Assembly (NCBI GenBank): GCA_902494565.1
Contig: CABUTN010000028.1
Coordinates: forward strand, 1 to 25,470
Direction of reading: 5' to 3'
DNA length: 25,470 nt
DNA from: an uncultured Collinsella sp.
Lineage (GTDB): Bacteria > Actinomycetota > Coriobacteriia > Coriobacteriales > Coriobacteriaceae
Below the pieces are notes generated by a model that did not search any database, had not been told where the DNA came from, and saw only the letters and a program-made list of their open reading frames with translations. Positions 1 to 7,667 of the stretch are shown piece after piece. The position numbers were made by a program, and so were the translations under genes. Positions within the stretch are counted from its first letter, which is position 1. Each line of letters opens with the position of its first letter.

Positions 1-259
1 CAGGCAGGAATTCGACGGCAAAGACGGCGCCATCGCTTGCGGGGAGCTCGTCGTAGGTCACATCGACCTGGGGCTCGCTAAAGACGGTCGGCACGCAGGA
101 GCGGAAAAGCTCCTCGTCGATGCCCTCGACGTCGTAGCGGTTGATGATCCTCAGGGCCTCGATGCCCTTGATGCCGAGAATTTCGGTCAGCTCGCCCTTG
201 AGCTGCTGAGCCTCGACGTCGAACCCGGGTTTCTTCTCCACGTAGATACGAGAGACCAT
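1..259 (-). CDS. purL: Phosphoribosylformylglycinamidine synthase, N-terminal part (cut by window edge)
   Basis: This is the beginning of the large single-chain FGAM synthase, which makes phosphoribosylformylglycinamidine from FGAR, glutamine and ATP in purine synthesis. Only the first 86 codons are inside the window; the rest runs off the left edge. The protein starts MVSRIYVEKKPGFDVEAQQL and continues with LGIKGIEALRIINRYDVEG and a VFSEPQVD segment. This is the typical opening of the ~1200-residue PurL of Clostridia and Coriobacteriia (the PurS-like N-terminal domain). The ATG is complementary to 257-259 and is preceded by an AGGAAGGCAGGAA purine-rich ribosome site. The gene is divergent from the antiporter at 444; the 184 bp between them contain no convincing full promoter. 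Identification rests on recognising the N-terminal sequence, since no catalytic motif is in view. Confidence 0.82.
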   Translation of the reverse strand, partial: MVSRIYVEKKPGFDVEAQQLKGELTEILGIKGIEALRIINRYDVEGIDEELFRSCVPTVFSEPQVDVTYDELPASDGAVFAVEFLP

Positions 260-443
260 TGGTTCCTGCCTTCCTGATCGGTTGGGCGTACGGTACGGTA
301 TGCGGCAGCGGTCGGTTTGCGGGGTCTGCCCTGCGGTCGCCTTGAGCCACATGTTTGTAAACCTCACTATGATACGACAGCTCGCGGCGCGGTGAGGACG
401 GCGAGGGTGCTACAGTGAAGCGCAAACAAGAGAAAGGCATCAC

Positions 444-2006
444 ATGGCATTCGTTTCTCTCGCCATCATCGCACTCGTGGCCTTTGCGAGTCCTTTTATC
501 GCCTCGGCGATTCCCGGAAAACCCGTTCCCGAGACGGTCTTTTTGCTCGTGCTCGGCGCGGTGCTGGGACCCCATATGCTCGGCGTCATCCATGTAGATG
601 CCGAGGTCTCGCTGGTGTCCGAGCTCGGTCTGGCCTTTTTGTTCCTGCTTGCCGGCTTTGAGATCGATCCCAAGAGCATCACGGGCGTCGAGGGCCGCTA
701 CGGCTTGGCGACGTGGGTCGTCACGTTTGGTATCGCCTGGCTTGCTGTGCGCTTTACCCCGTGGTTCTCGGTCAGTCATTTCGACGGTATCGCCGTGACG
801 CTTGCCCTCACTTCCACGGCGCTCGGCACGCTCGTACCCATCATGCGTGAGCGCTCGCTCACTGGCACGCGTGTGGGCGACTCCATCCTTGCCTATGGCA
901 CGTGGGGAGAGCTCGGTCCCGTGCTCGCCATGTCGGTGCTGCTGTCTGCCCGCACTGGCATCCAAACGCTCGTAATCCTTGGCTTGTTTGCGGTGGTTTG
1001 CGTGTTGCTTGCCGTGGTCCCGAGCCGCTCCAAGCGCGTCGGCAGCCGTTTCTTTGCGTTTGTCGAGGAGCGCGCCGATACCACGTCGCAGACCTTCGTG
1101 CGCCTGACGGTGCTCATCCTGGTCACACTCGTGGCGTTCTCGGCCGTCTTTGATCTCGACATCGTGTTGGGTTCTTTTGCCGCCGGCTTTGTCCTGCGCT
1201 ATATCATCCCCGAGGGCAACCATACGCTCGAGACCAAGCTCGACGGTCTGGCCTACGGCTTTTTGATTCCGGTGTTCTTTACCGTATCGGGCGCAAAGAT
1301 CGACCTGACGGCCGTGGCTTCGCGCCCGGGCTTGCTCGTGGGCTTTATCGTGGCGTTGCTGATTATTCGTGCCGTGCCGATCCTTGTCTCTATGAGCATT
1401 TGTCCTGCGACGCGCGATGTGTCGGCGTATGGCCGCATTACCGTGGCCCTGTACTGCACCACGGCGCTGCCGATCATCGTTGCCGTGACGAGCGTTGCCG
1501 TCAACGCGGGCGCGCTGTCGCAAGACATCGCGTCGGTTATGGTTGCCGCCGGCGCCATCACGGTGTTCTTGATGCCATTGCTCGCGCAGCTCTTCTACCG
1601 CGTGGTGGATGCTGCGCCGGTCGCCGCCGTGGCAGAAGTTGCCGAGCATCCATCCGATGCGCTCGACATCCTGCGCGCTCATCACGATTTGGCGAGTCTG
1701 CTCGCACGAGAGCACGAGCTGCTGACTTCGCATGGCCATGGTCGCGTATTCGAGGGCCTGCCTACGCTCGATACGATTGCCGAGCGTCTTTCCGCCGAGG
1801 CGGCGAGCGGCCACATCGATGCCCGCATCGTGGACGCGGCGCACCTGCTTGCCGATAAGACTTATGGTGATGAGATCGACACGTCCGAGCTGACTCCGCA
1901 TGAGCGTCGCCGCCTGGAGCGCGCCAAGCTCGCCGTGCGCGAATACCGCCGCCGCATGCTGGAGCTCTATGCACGCGATGAGGCCCAGGACGACGACGGC
2001 AAGTAG
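444..2006 (+). CDS. Kef/CPA2-type cation:proton antiporter
   Basis: A 520-residue integral membrane protein of the monovalent cation:proton antiporter 2 family (Na+/H+ exchanger domain), expected to exchange Na+ or K+ for H+ across the cytoplasmic membrane. Hydrophobic helices fill about residues 1-395. They include the family-typical ELGLAFLFLLAGFEID segment (residues 66-81) and a DLDIVLGSFAAGFVL segment near residue 237. The last ~120 residues are soluble and helical, rich in charged residues (ending RRRMLELYARDEAQDDDGK). They do not look like a TrkA-N/RCK nucleotide-binding domain, so the tail differs from KefB/KefC. The start at 444 follows an AGAAAGG ribosome site. The gene stands alone, divergent from purL and convergent with the dehydrogenase at 2352. 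The exact ion cannot be told from sequence. Confidence 0.85.
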   Translation: MAFVSLAIIALVAFASPFIASAIPGKPVPETVFLLVLGAVLGPHMLGVIHVDAEVSLVSELGLAFLFLLAGFEIDPKSITGVEGRYGLATWVVTFGIAWLAVRFTPWFSVSHFDGIAVTLALTSTALGTLVPIMRERSLTGTRVGDSILAYGTWGELGPVLAMSVLLSARTGIQTLVILGLFAVVCVLLAVVPSRSKRVGSRFFAFVEERADTTSQTFVRLTVLILVTLVAFSAVFDLDIVLGSFAAGFVLRYIIPEGNHTLETKLDGLAYGFLIPVFFTVSGAKIDLTAVASRPGLLVGFIVALLIIRAVPILVSMSICPATRDVSAYGRITVALYCTTALPIIVAVTSVAVNAGALSQDIASVMVAAGAITVFLMPLLAQLFYRVVDAAPVAAVAEVAEHPSDALDILRAHHDLASLLAREHELLTSHGHGRVFEGLPTLDTIAERLSAEAASGHIDARIVDAAHLLADKTYGDEIDTSELTPHERRRLERAKLAVREYRRRMLELYARDEAQDDDGK

Positions 2007-2025
2007 TCGATACTCTCTCGAGGAA

Positions 2026-2252
2026 GCCGCGTCCCGCTTTGAAGGCCCGGAACGGGATGTGGTTTCCGAAACGGGGGCCGTTGGGAAACTGTGTCCCGGA
2101 ATGGGCGCTCAGAGTGGGATGCAGTTTCCGCGAGAGACCCGTTGCGGAAACGGTATCCCAGAATCGGCGTTCAAAGCGGGACGCAGTTTCCGCAAGGAGG
2201 TCCTGGGGAAACCGTGCCCCGTTCTGATCCGAAATACTGGGACATAGTTTCC
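2026..2252. repeat. Array of alternating inverted 14-bp arms with a 62-bp period
   Basis: Seven complete arms alternate in orientation. The forward type GGGAYRYRGTTTCC occurs at 2054-2067, 2116-2129, 2178-2191 and 2239-2252. The reverse type GGAAACNGTRYCCC occurs at 2084-2097, 2146-2159 and 2207-2220. Like-oriented arms are 61-62 bp apart, with spacers alternating between ~16 and ~18 bp. A degenerate partial arm (GTCCC) lies near 2030. The spacer next to it, GCTTTGAAGGCCC, resembles the reverse complement of the later GGCGTTCAAAGC spacer. Any arm can pair with either neighbour, so the RNA or single strand can fold into a series of hairpins. The array fills the junction between two convergent genes, has no long ORF of its own and carries no tnp gene. 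Confidence 0.9.
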
Positions 2253-2268
2253 CTTTCATAACAGAAGA

Positions 2269-2309
2269 AGGCGCGCTGCCTGCAGTTGATGCAGACGGCG
2301 CGCCTTTTT
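2269..2309 (+). terminator. Rho-independent terminator after the antiporter
   Basis: An 8-bp perfect outer stem AGGCGCGC/GCGCGCCT (2269-2276 with 2298-2305) encloses an inner CTGCA/TGCAG stem and a GTTGA-type loop, and is followed by a TTTTT tract (2305-2309). It closes transcription of the antiporter after the palindrome array. In the other direction the flank is only weakly U-rich (CTTCTT), so it could also slow minus-strand transcripts leaving the dehydrogenase gene. Confidence 0.85.
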
Positions 2310-2351
2310 GGTTGAGCTATGTTGAGGCTTGAAGCCAAAGCTTGTGGCTCC

Positions 2352-3101
<750 letters not shown>

Positions 3102-3240
3102 GGTGCCTCCATTCTTCGGGGGTGGACATACGCAGCACAGCATAACGGCGCGCAAAATCAACTTCGTTCGCATATCGGTAAACGGCACCCTCGGTTGTCA
3201 GCGAATGGCCAAGTTGTTCAAACTTTTGCTTGATGAACGT

Positions 3241-3278
3241 CAAACAAAGGGGCTCCCATCCAAACGGACGGGAGCCCC
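3241..3278 (-). terminator. Rho-independent terminator after hom
   Basis: On the minus strand, GGGGCTCCCGTCC pairs with GGATGGGAGCCCC (one G-T pair, four-base loop GTTT) across 3249-3278. A TTTGTTTG tail follows (complement of 3241-3248). It ends the homoserine dehydrogenase transcript and separates it from the dehydrogenase gene downstream. Confidence 0.85.
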
Positions 3279-3309
3279 TCAGGTGCTATGTTGTGTGCCA
3301 AGGACTGGA

Positions 3310-4653
3310 CTAGTTGGCCATGACGCCTTCGGTCCAGGCCTCAACGTCCTCGATGCGCAGGACGTTGGCGACCTCGGCCACGCAGTCGACGCTGGCAAGC
3401 TCGGCGGCGGCAGCCTGGACGTCCTTCTCGAGCGCGCGGTGCGTCAGGAAGATGACCGAGCAGGCATCACTGACGCCCGATTTGCCGTCCTCGACCTGGT
3501 TGATGAGCGAGATCGAGATGTTGTGCTTGGCAAAGATGTCGACCGTCTCGGACAGGGCGCCCACGCGGTCGGCGACCTTCAGGCGCACATAGTACTTGGT
3601 CTGGAGCTCGTCCATGGGCTTAAAGGCGAGGTTGTGGCCATAGGGCTCAATCTCGGGCAGCGGAGCCACGCCGCGGCTGATCTGCTCGGAGAGCGACAGG
3701 ATGTCGCCCACGACGGCACTCGCGGTGGGGAAGGAGCCTGCGCCGGCACCGTAGAACATGGTCTCGCCCACGGCGTCGCCTACCACGTAGACAGCGTTCA
3801 TGGCGCCGTTGACCTTGGCAAGCATGTGGTCGGCGGGGATCAGCGTGGGGTGCACGCGGACGTCGACGCCGGCGTCGGTGTTGCGTGCGATGCCCAGCAG
3901 CTTGATGGTGTAGCCGAGCTCGCGGGCCTGGGCAATGTCCTCGGCGCCGATGGTACGGATACCCTGCTGGTAGACATCGTCGGTGGTCACACGGGTGCCA
4001 AAGCCGATGGAAGCGAGGATTGCCGTCTTGCTGGCGGCGTCGAAGCCGTCGACGTCGGCGGACGGGTCGGCCTCGGCATAGCCCTTTGCCTGGGCGTCGG
4101 CGAGCACGTCAGCGTAATCGGCGCCCTCGGCGTCCATGCGCGACAGGATGTAGTTGGTGGTGCCGTTAAGGATACCGGCGATGGTCAGGATCTTGTTGCC
4201 CACCAGGTCGTGCTCGAGCGTGCTGACAATGGGGATGCCACCGCCGCAGCTGGCCTCGCACTTAATCTGCACGCCGCACGCGCGCGCCTTCTCGGCGAGC
4301 GTCTCGACATGACGGCCCAGCAGGGCCTTGTTGGCAGAGACGACGTGCTTGCCGTTCTCGAAGGCGGTGGTGAATATCTCGGTTGCGGGATGCTCGCCGC
4401 CGATCAGCTCGACGACGATGTCGACGGCGGGGTCTGTGACGACGTCGTGCCAGTCACTCGTAAAGGCCTCGCGCTCAATGCCTGCCGCCTCGGCCTGCTC
4501 CCAAGCAAGCGCGCAGGCGCGGGTCAGCTTAAGGTCGATGCCGTAGGCTGCCAGGTACTCATCGTGGTGGCTCTTGATCAGACGGGCCACGCCGCCGCCG
4601 ACGGTTCCCAGACCGATCAGACCGACGTTCACGGTGCGCAGGGGTTCGCTCAT
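3310..4653 (-). CDS. hom: Homoserine dehydrogenase with C-terminal ACT domain
   Basis: Reduces aspartate semialdehyde to homoserine with NAD(P)H, the branch step towards threonine and methionine. The 447-residue protein has an N-terminal Rossmann motif GLIGLGTVGGGV (11-22), SANKALL with the conserved Lys109, CEASCGGGIP (132-141), GILNGTTNYIL (160-170) and EADPSADVDGFDAASK with Asp205 and Lys209. These belong to the catalytic dimerisation domain. The C-terminal ACT domain (about 365-440, YVRLKVADRVGALSETVDIF) is usual for threonine feedback control. The ATG complementary to 4651-4653 is chosen because AAGGAG lies 7-8 bases upstream; a start 13 codons earlier has no such site and adds a non-family N-terminus. 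It is monocistronic, closed by a terminator, and divergent from the branched-chain amino acid uptake locus. Confidence 0.95.
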   Translation of the reverse strand: MSEPLRTVNVGLIGLGTVGGGVARLIKSHHDEYLAAYGIDLKLTRACALAWEQAEAAGIEREAFTSDWHDVVTDPAVDIVVELIGGEHPATEIFTTAFENGKHVVSANKALLGRHVETLAEKARACGVQIKCEASCGGGIPIVSTLEHDLVGNKILTIAGILNGTTNYILSRMDAEGADYADVLADAQAKGYAEADPSADVDGFDAASKTAILASIGFGTRVTTDDVYQQGIRTIGAEDIAQARELGYTIKLLGIARNTDAGVDVRVHPTLIPADHMLAKVNGAMNAVYVVGDAVGETMFYGAGAGSFPTASAVVGDILSLSEQISRGVAPLPEIEPYGHNLAFKPMDELQTKYYVRLKVADRVGALSETVDIFAKHNISISLINQVEDGKSGVSDACSVIFLTHRALEKDVQAAAAELASVDCVAEVANVLRIEDVEAWTEGVMAN

Positions 4654-4707
4654 AGATAGCTCCTTCGTGCATCTTATGGATGGATTAACCACTTAAAGGT
4701 TGAGTGC

Positions 4708-4713
4708 ATTCTA
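4708..4713 (-). promoter_or_regulatory. Candidate -10 box of the hom promoter
   Basis: Read on the minus strand, TAGAAT (5 of 6 to TATAAT) lies about 55 bases upstream of the hom ATG. No good -35 hexamer stands 16-18 bases further upstream, so the call rests on the -10 box and its position only. Confidence 0.3.
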
Positions 4714-4771
4714 GCGTGAACAGAGGGCGCGTGCTCGCCAGGCAACAGGAGTCGCACAAAACGGCACCCCC

Positions 4772-4796
4772 GAAACGCTGCGGAAACATTGGAAAC
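4772..4796. promoter_or_regulatory. GAAAC direct repeats in the hom / livJ divergent region
   Basis: GAAAC occurs at 4772-4776, 4783-4787 and 4792-4796. The first two are exactly 11 bp apart, one helical turn. The 10-mer CGGAAACATT (4781-4790) also occurs in front of the second binding-protein gene at 6131-6140. The shared sequence upstream of two co-functional genes suggests an operator. The binding protein is unknown. Confidence 0.35.
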
Positions 4797-4902
4797 ATGC
4801 TCGCTACAAACGGAACTCCGTAACAAACTGTCAACGCTGGCGCCATAAGGTTTGCCCCGTACCGCAAGACGGCCGCACTACGCCAGCGAAAAGGGGGACA
4901 CC

Positions 4903-6069
4903 ATGTTCAACATCAACAGCACGCTCAGCCGTAGGAACTTTCTCGCCGGCGCCGCGGCGCTCGGCAGTACCGTCGCACTCGCTGGTTGCTCGTCGGGCGG
5001 CTCGGACGGCGGCTCCGCCGATGACGGCAAGACCTTCAAGATCGGTGTCATCGGCCCTCTGACCGGCGCCGCGGCAACCTATGGCGTTTCGGCCGAGAAG
5101 GGTGCCAAGCTCGCCGCCAAGGATTTTTCGACCAAGGACCTCAAACTCTCGCTTAAGTCTGAGGATGACGTCGCTGACGGCGAGAAGGCCATCAACGCCT
5201 TCAATACCTTGTGCGACTGGGGCATGCAGGCGCTCGTCGGCCCCGTCACCACCGGTGCCGCCGTCGCCGTCTCGGGCGAGATCGCCGACGATATGCTCAT
5301 GGTCACGCCTTCGGCCTCGTCGCTCGACGTTACCAAGGACAAGACCACGGTTTTCCAGGTTTGCTTCACCGATCCCACCATGGGCGCCAGCGCCGCGAAG
5401 TTCTTGGCCGAGAAGTACGCGGATGCCAAGATCGCCCTGTTCTACAACTCTGGCGATACGTATAGCTCGGGCGTTGCCGACGCTTTTGCCGAGCAGGCCA
5501 AGGCGTCCAAGCTCGACATCGTCGATACCGAGACCTTTAAGGACGACTCTTCCACGAGCTTTACCAACCAGCTCACCAAGGCCAAGGAGGCCGGCGCCAC
5601 GCTCATCTTTGCGCCGATCTACTACACGCCGGCGTCCGTTTTGCTCAAGAACGCCAAGGACATGGGCTACGACATGACCCTCATGGGTACCGACGGCATG
5701 GACGGCCTGCTCTCTGTGGAAGGCTTCGATACCTCTCTTGCCGAGGGCGTACTGCTCATGACCCCGTTTTCGGCTGACGATGAGAAGAATGCCGACTTCG
5801 TCAAGGCCTATAAGGATGCCTACGACGAGACGCCCAACCAGTTTGCCGCCGACGCTTACGATTGCGTCCACGCCATCGCCGAGGCTATCGATAGGGCGGG
5901 GATTGACATTTCGGCCGACGGTGCCGACATTGCCGGCGACCTTGCCAAGGTCATGCGCAAGATCAAGATCGAGGGCCTGACGGGCGAGCTGACGTGGAAT
6001 GACGAGGGCCAGGTCGAAAAGCCCGCCACAGCCTATGTGATCCAGGACGGCAAGTACATCGCCGCCTAA
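4903..6069 (+). CDS. livJ: Branched-chain amino acid ABC transporter substrate-binding lipoprotein (first copy)
   Basis: The 388-residue extracytoplasmic solute receptor that delivers leucine, isoleucine, valine or related ligands to the LivHMGF permease encoded downstream. The N-terminus shows a twin-arginine motif SRRNFL (9-14), a hydrophobic stretch and a lipobox LAGC with Cys29 as lipidation site, pointing to Tat export and membrane anchoring. A low-complexity Gly/Ser linker follows. The type I periplasmic-binding fold begins at FKIGVIGPLTGAAATYG, typical of the Leu/Ile/Val-binding family. The start at 4903 follows AAGGGGGA; an ATG 17 codons upstream would put basic non-signal sequence in front of the Tat motif. 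It is closely similar to the next gene, including identical DNA stretches, so the pair arose by tandem duplication. Ligand specificity cannot be read from sequence. Confidence 0.93.
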   Translation: MFNINSTLSRRNFLAGAAALGSTVALAGCSSGGSDGGSADDGKTFKIGVIGPLTGAAATYGVSAEKGAKLAAKDFSTKDLKLSLKSEDDVADGEKAINAFNTLCDWGMQALVGPVTTGAAVAVSGEIADDMLMVTPSASSLDVTKDKTTVFQVCFTDPTMGASAAKFLAEKYADAKIALFYNSGDTYSSGVADAFAEQAKASKLDIVDTETFKDDSSTSFTNQLTKAKEAGATLIFAPIYYTPASVLLKNAKDMGYDMTLMGTDGMDGLLSVEGFDTSLAEGVLLMTPFSADDEKNADFVKAYKDAYDETPNQFAADAYDCVHAIAEAIDRAGIDISADGADIAGDLAKVMRKIKIEGLTGELTWNDEGQVEKPATAYVIQDGKYIAA

Positions 6070-6121
6070 GTGCGCATAAAGCGCGACCAGTGAGGCCGTT
6101 TTATTCAGGGCAGGGACGCCT

Positions 6122-6180
6122 GTAACAGAACGGAAACATTACTTTCACACAATAAAGTGGCATTACTGCATAAAGTAATA
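6122..6180. promoter_or_regulatory. AT-rich operator-like region upstream of the second livJ
   Basis: GTAAC-n6-GAAAC (6122-6137), followed after six bases by TTCAC (6144-6148), matches the half-site pattern described for actinobacterial GlnR boxes (gTnAC-n6-GaAAC-n6-GTnAC). Two overlapping inverted repeats follow: ACTTT/AAAGT (6141-6145, 6154-6158) and ATTACT/AGTAAT (6162-6167, 6174-6179). The stretch is strikingly A+T-rich for this genome. It is probably a control region for the second binding protein and the downstream permease genes; whether GlnR exists here is unknown. Confidence 0.4.
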
Positions 6181-6298
6181 GAAATACGCAGAATTATGGA
6201 TAAATGAACAAATCCAAAGAAAAGTTGAAATAATCGCCACTTTCCTTAACTAAAGCGTCTAGTATTTTGCGAACGCCGAACACGGCGAAGGATGGCCT

Positions 6299-6319
6299 GT
6301 CGGGTAACCGAAACCCGAC
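6299..6319 (+). other. 5'-UTR hairpin before the second livJ
   Basis: A perfect 7-bp stem GTCGGGT/ACCCGAC with a 7-base loop ends about 8 bases before the GAGAGGAGAG ribosome-binding stretch (6327-6336). It could protect the 5' end of the transcript or mark the remnant of a leader control element. It lacks a U-tract, so it is not a terminator. Confidence 0.5.
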
Positions 6320-6340
6320 GAGATTTGAGAGGAGAGCCGC

Positions 6341-7528
6341 ATGTCGAGCCTCACCGGTAAGTCATTGAACCCTGTTATGAATCGCAGGAGCGTTATCGCG
6401 AGCGCAGCAGGTCTGGGGGCGATGTCCATTCTAGCTGGCTGCTCCTCCAACGGCGGCGACAGCGGTTCCGCTTCGAGCGACGCTTCGTTTAAGATCGGTA
6501 CCATCGGCCCGCTGACCGGCGCCAACGCGTCCTACGGCAAGTCCGTTACCCAGGGTGTCGAGCTTGGCTGCAAGGATTTCTCGACCAAGGAGCTGCCGCT
6601 TGCCAGCAAGGCCGAGGATGACCAGGCCGACGGCGAGAAGGCCGTCAACGCCTTCAACACCCTGCTCGACTGGGGCATGCAGGCCCTTGTCGGCCCGACC
6701 ACCACGGGTGCGTCGGTTGCCGTTGCCGCCGAGTGCGGTAACGACCCCAAGACGTTCATGATCACCCCGTCCGCGTCCTCCGAGGACGTCACCGACGGCA
6801 AGGATTGCGTCTTCCAGGTTTGCTTCACCGACCCCAACCAGGGTGTCAACGCTGCCAAGTTCCTGGCGCAGAAGTATGCGGACGAGAAGTTCGTGCTGTT
6901 CTATAACTCCGGCGACGCCTATTCTTCGGGCATCGCAGATTCCTTTAAGGCCCAGGCCGCTGAGTCCAAGCTCGAGATTGTTGACGAGGAGACCTTTAAG
7001 GACGACTCCGCCACGAGCTTTACCAACCAGCTGACCAAGGCCAAGCAGGCCGGCGCCACCATGATCTTTGCGCCGATCTACTACACGCCGGCGTCCGTCC
7101 TGCTCAAGAACGCCAAGGACATGGGCTACGACGTCAAGATGATGGGCTGCGACGGCATGGACGGCATCCTGGGCGTTGAGGGCTTCGATACCTCTCTTGC
7201 TGAGGGTCTGCTGCTCATGACCCCGTTCTCCGCCGACGACGAGAAGAACGCCGACTTCGTTAACGCTTACAAGGATAAGTACGGCGATACCCCCGACCAG
7301 TTTGCCGCCGACGCCTACGACGGCGTGCACGCGGTGGCCGAGGCCGTCAAGGAGGCCGGTCTTGGTGTCGACGCCGATCCGACCGAGGCTGCCGAGAAGC
7401 TGTCCAAGGCTATGCTCAAGATTACCGTTGACGGTCTGACCGGCAAGCTCACCTGGAACGATAAGGGCCAGGTCCAGAAGGAGCCCACGGCGTACGTCAT
7501 CACCGACGGCAAGTACGTACAGGCCTAA
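6341..7528 (+). CDS. livJ: Branched-chain amino acid ABC transporter substrate-binding lipoprotein (second copy)
   Basis: A 395-residue paralogue of the preceding protein with the same fold and role: capture of branched-chain or related amino acids outside the membrane. The N-terminus carries MNRRSVI (13-19) with twin arginines, a hydrophobic segment and lipobox LAGC with Cys34, followed by a Ser/Gly linker and FKIGTIGPLTGANASYG. The twin-arginine motif lacks the Phe of the consensus, so Tat export is less certain than for copy one. The start at 6341 follows GAGAGGAGAG; the internal ATG at 6377 has no ribosome site. The central and C-terminal halves are nearly collinear with copy one (FKDDS.TSFTNQLTKAK, APIYYTPASVLLKNAKDMG, EGFDTSLAEG, TPFSADDEKNADFV). 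A 271-bp AT-rich control region separates them, so each copy can have its own promoter. A stable hairpin follows the stop. Confidence 0.93.
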   Translation: MSSLTGKSLNPVMNRRSVIASAAGLGAMSILAGCSSNGGDSGSASSDASFKIGTIGPLTGANASYGKSVTQGVELGCKDFSTKELPLASKAEDDQADGEKAVNAFNTLLDWGMQALVGPTTTGASVAVAAECGNDPKTFMITPSASSEDVTDGKDCVFQVCFTDPNQGVNAAKFLAQKYADEKFVLFYNSGDAYSSGIADSFKAQAAESKLEIVDEETFKDDSATSFTNQLTKAKQAGATMIFAPIYYTPASVLLKNAKDMGYDVKMMGCDGMDGILGVEGFDTSLAEGLLLMTPFSADDEKNADFVNAYKDKYGDTPDQFAADAYDGVHAVAEAVKEAGLGVDADPTEAAEKLSKAMLKITVDGLTGKLTWNDKGQVQKEPTAYVITDGKYVQA

Positions 7529-7560
7529 TTGGCCGCCTTACATAGAGCGGTTTTGATCCC

Positions 7561-7590
7561 AAGCAGGGGAGGTTTTGGCCTTCCCTGCTT
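7561..7590 (+). other. Intercistronic hairpin between livJ and livH
   Basis: Twelve base pairs (AAGCAGGGGAGG with CCTTCCCTGCTT, one G-T) close a six-base TTTTGG loop. There is no U-tract behind it. Such hairpins after binding-protein genes commonly stabilise the 3' end of the upstream message or give partial readthrough, so that more binding protein than permease is made. That role is inferred here. Confidence 0.6.
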
Positions 7591-7601
7591 GCTTGGTATC
7601 T

Positions 7602-7621
7602 AGGGACAGTGTAACGTCCCT
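7602..7621. repeat. Short GGGAC/GTCCC palindrome
   Basis: AGGGAC (7602-7607) and GTCCCT (7616-7621) form a 6-bp inverted repeat around AGTGTAAC, followed by GTTTC. The sequence vocabulary (GGGACAGT, CTGTTTC) is the same as in the larger palindromes at 2026-2252 and 21675-21766. It may be a small member or remnant of that family. Confidence 0.45.
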
Positions 7622-7667
7622 GTTTCATACATTAACTGGAAACCTATTCGAAAGGGGGATGTGGAAC

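Noticed and set aside
342..373. Promoter TTGAGC ... TATGAT in front of the antiporter
   Set aside because: The hexamers are 20 bases apart, too far for a normal housekeeping promoter, and TTGAGC is only a partial match.
78..1901. A 607-residue open frame on the minus strand opposite the antiporter
   Set aside because: Very rich in Arg, His, Gln and Asp with no recognisable motif; it is the antisense of a GC-rich gene with clear membrane-protein character and even overlaps purL in another frame.
2026..2252. CRISPR array
   Set aside because: Arms are 14 bp and alternate in orientation, spacers are related to each other, and no cas gene is present.
7561..7590. Terminator splitting livJ from livHMGF
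   Set aside because: The stem is strong but there is no U-tract, and livH has no convincing promoter of its own; partial readthrough or 3'-end protection fits better.
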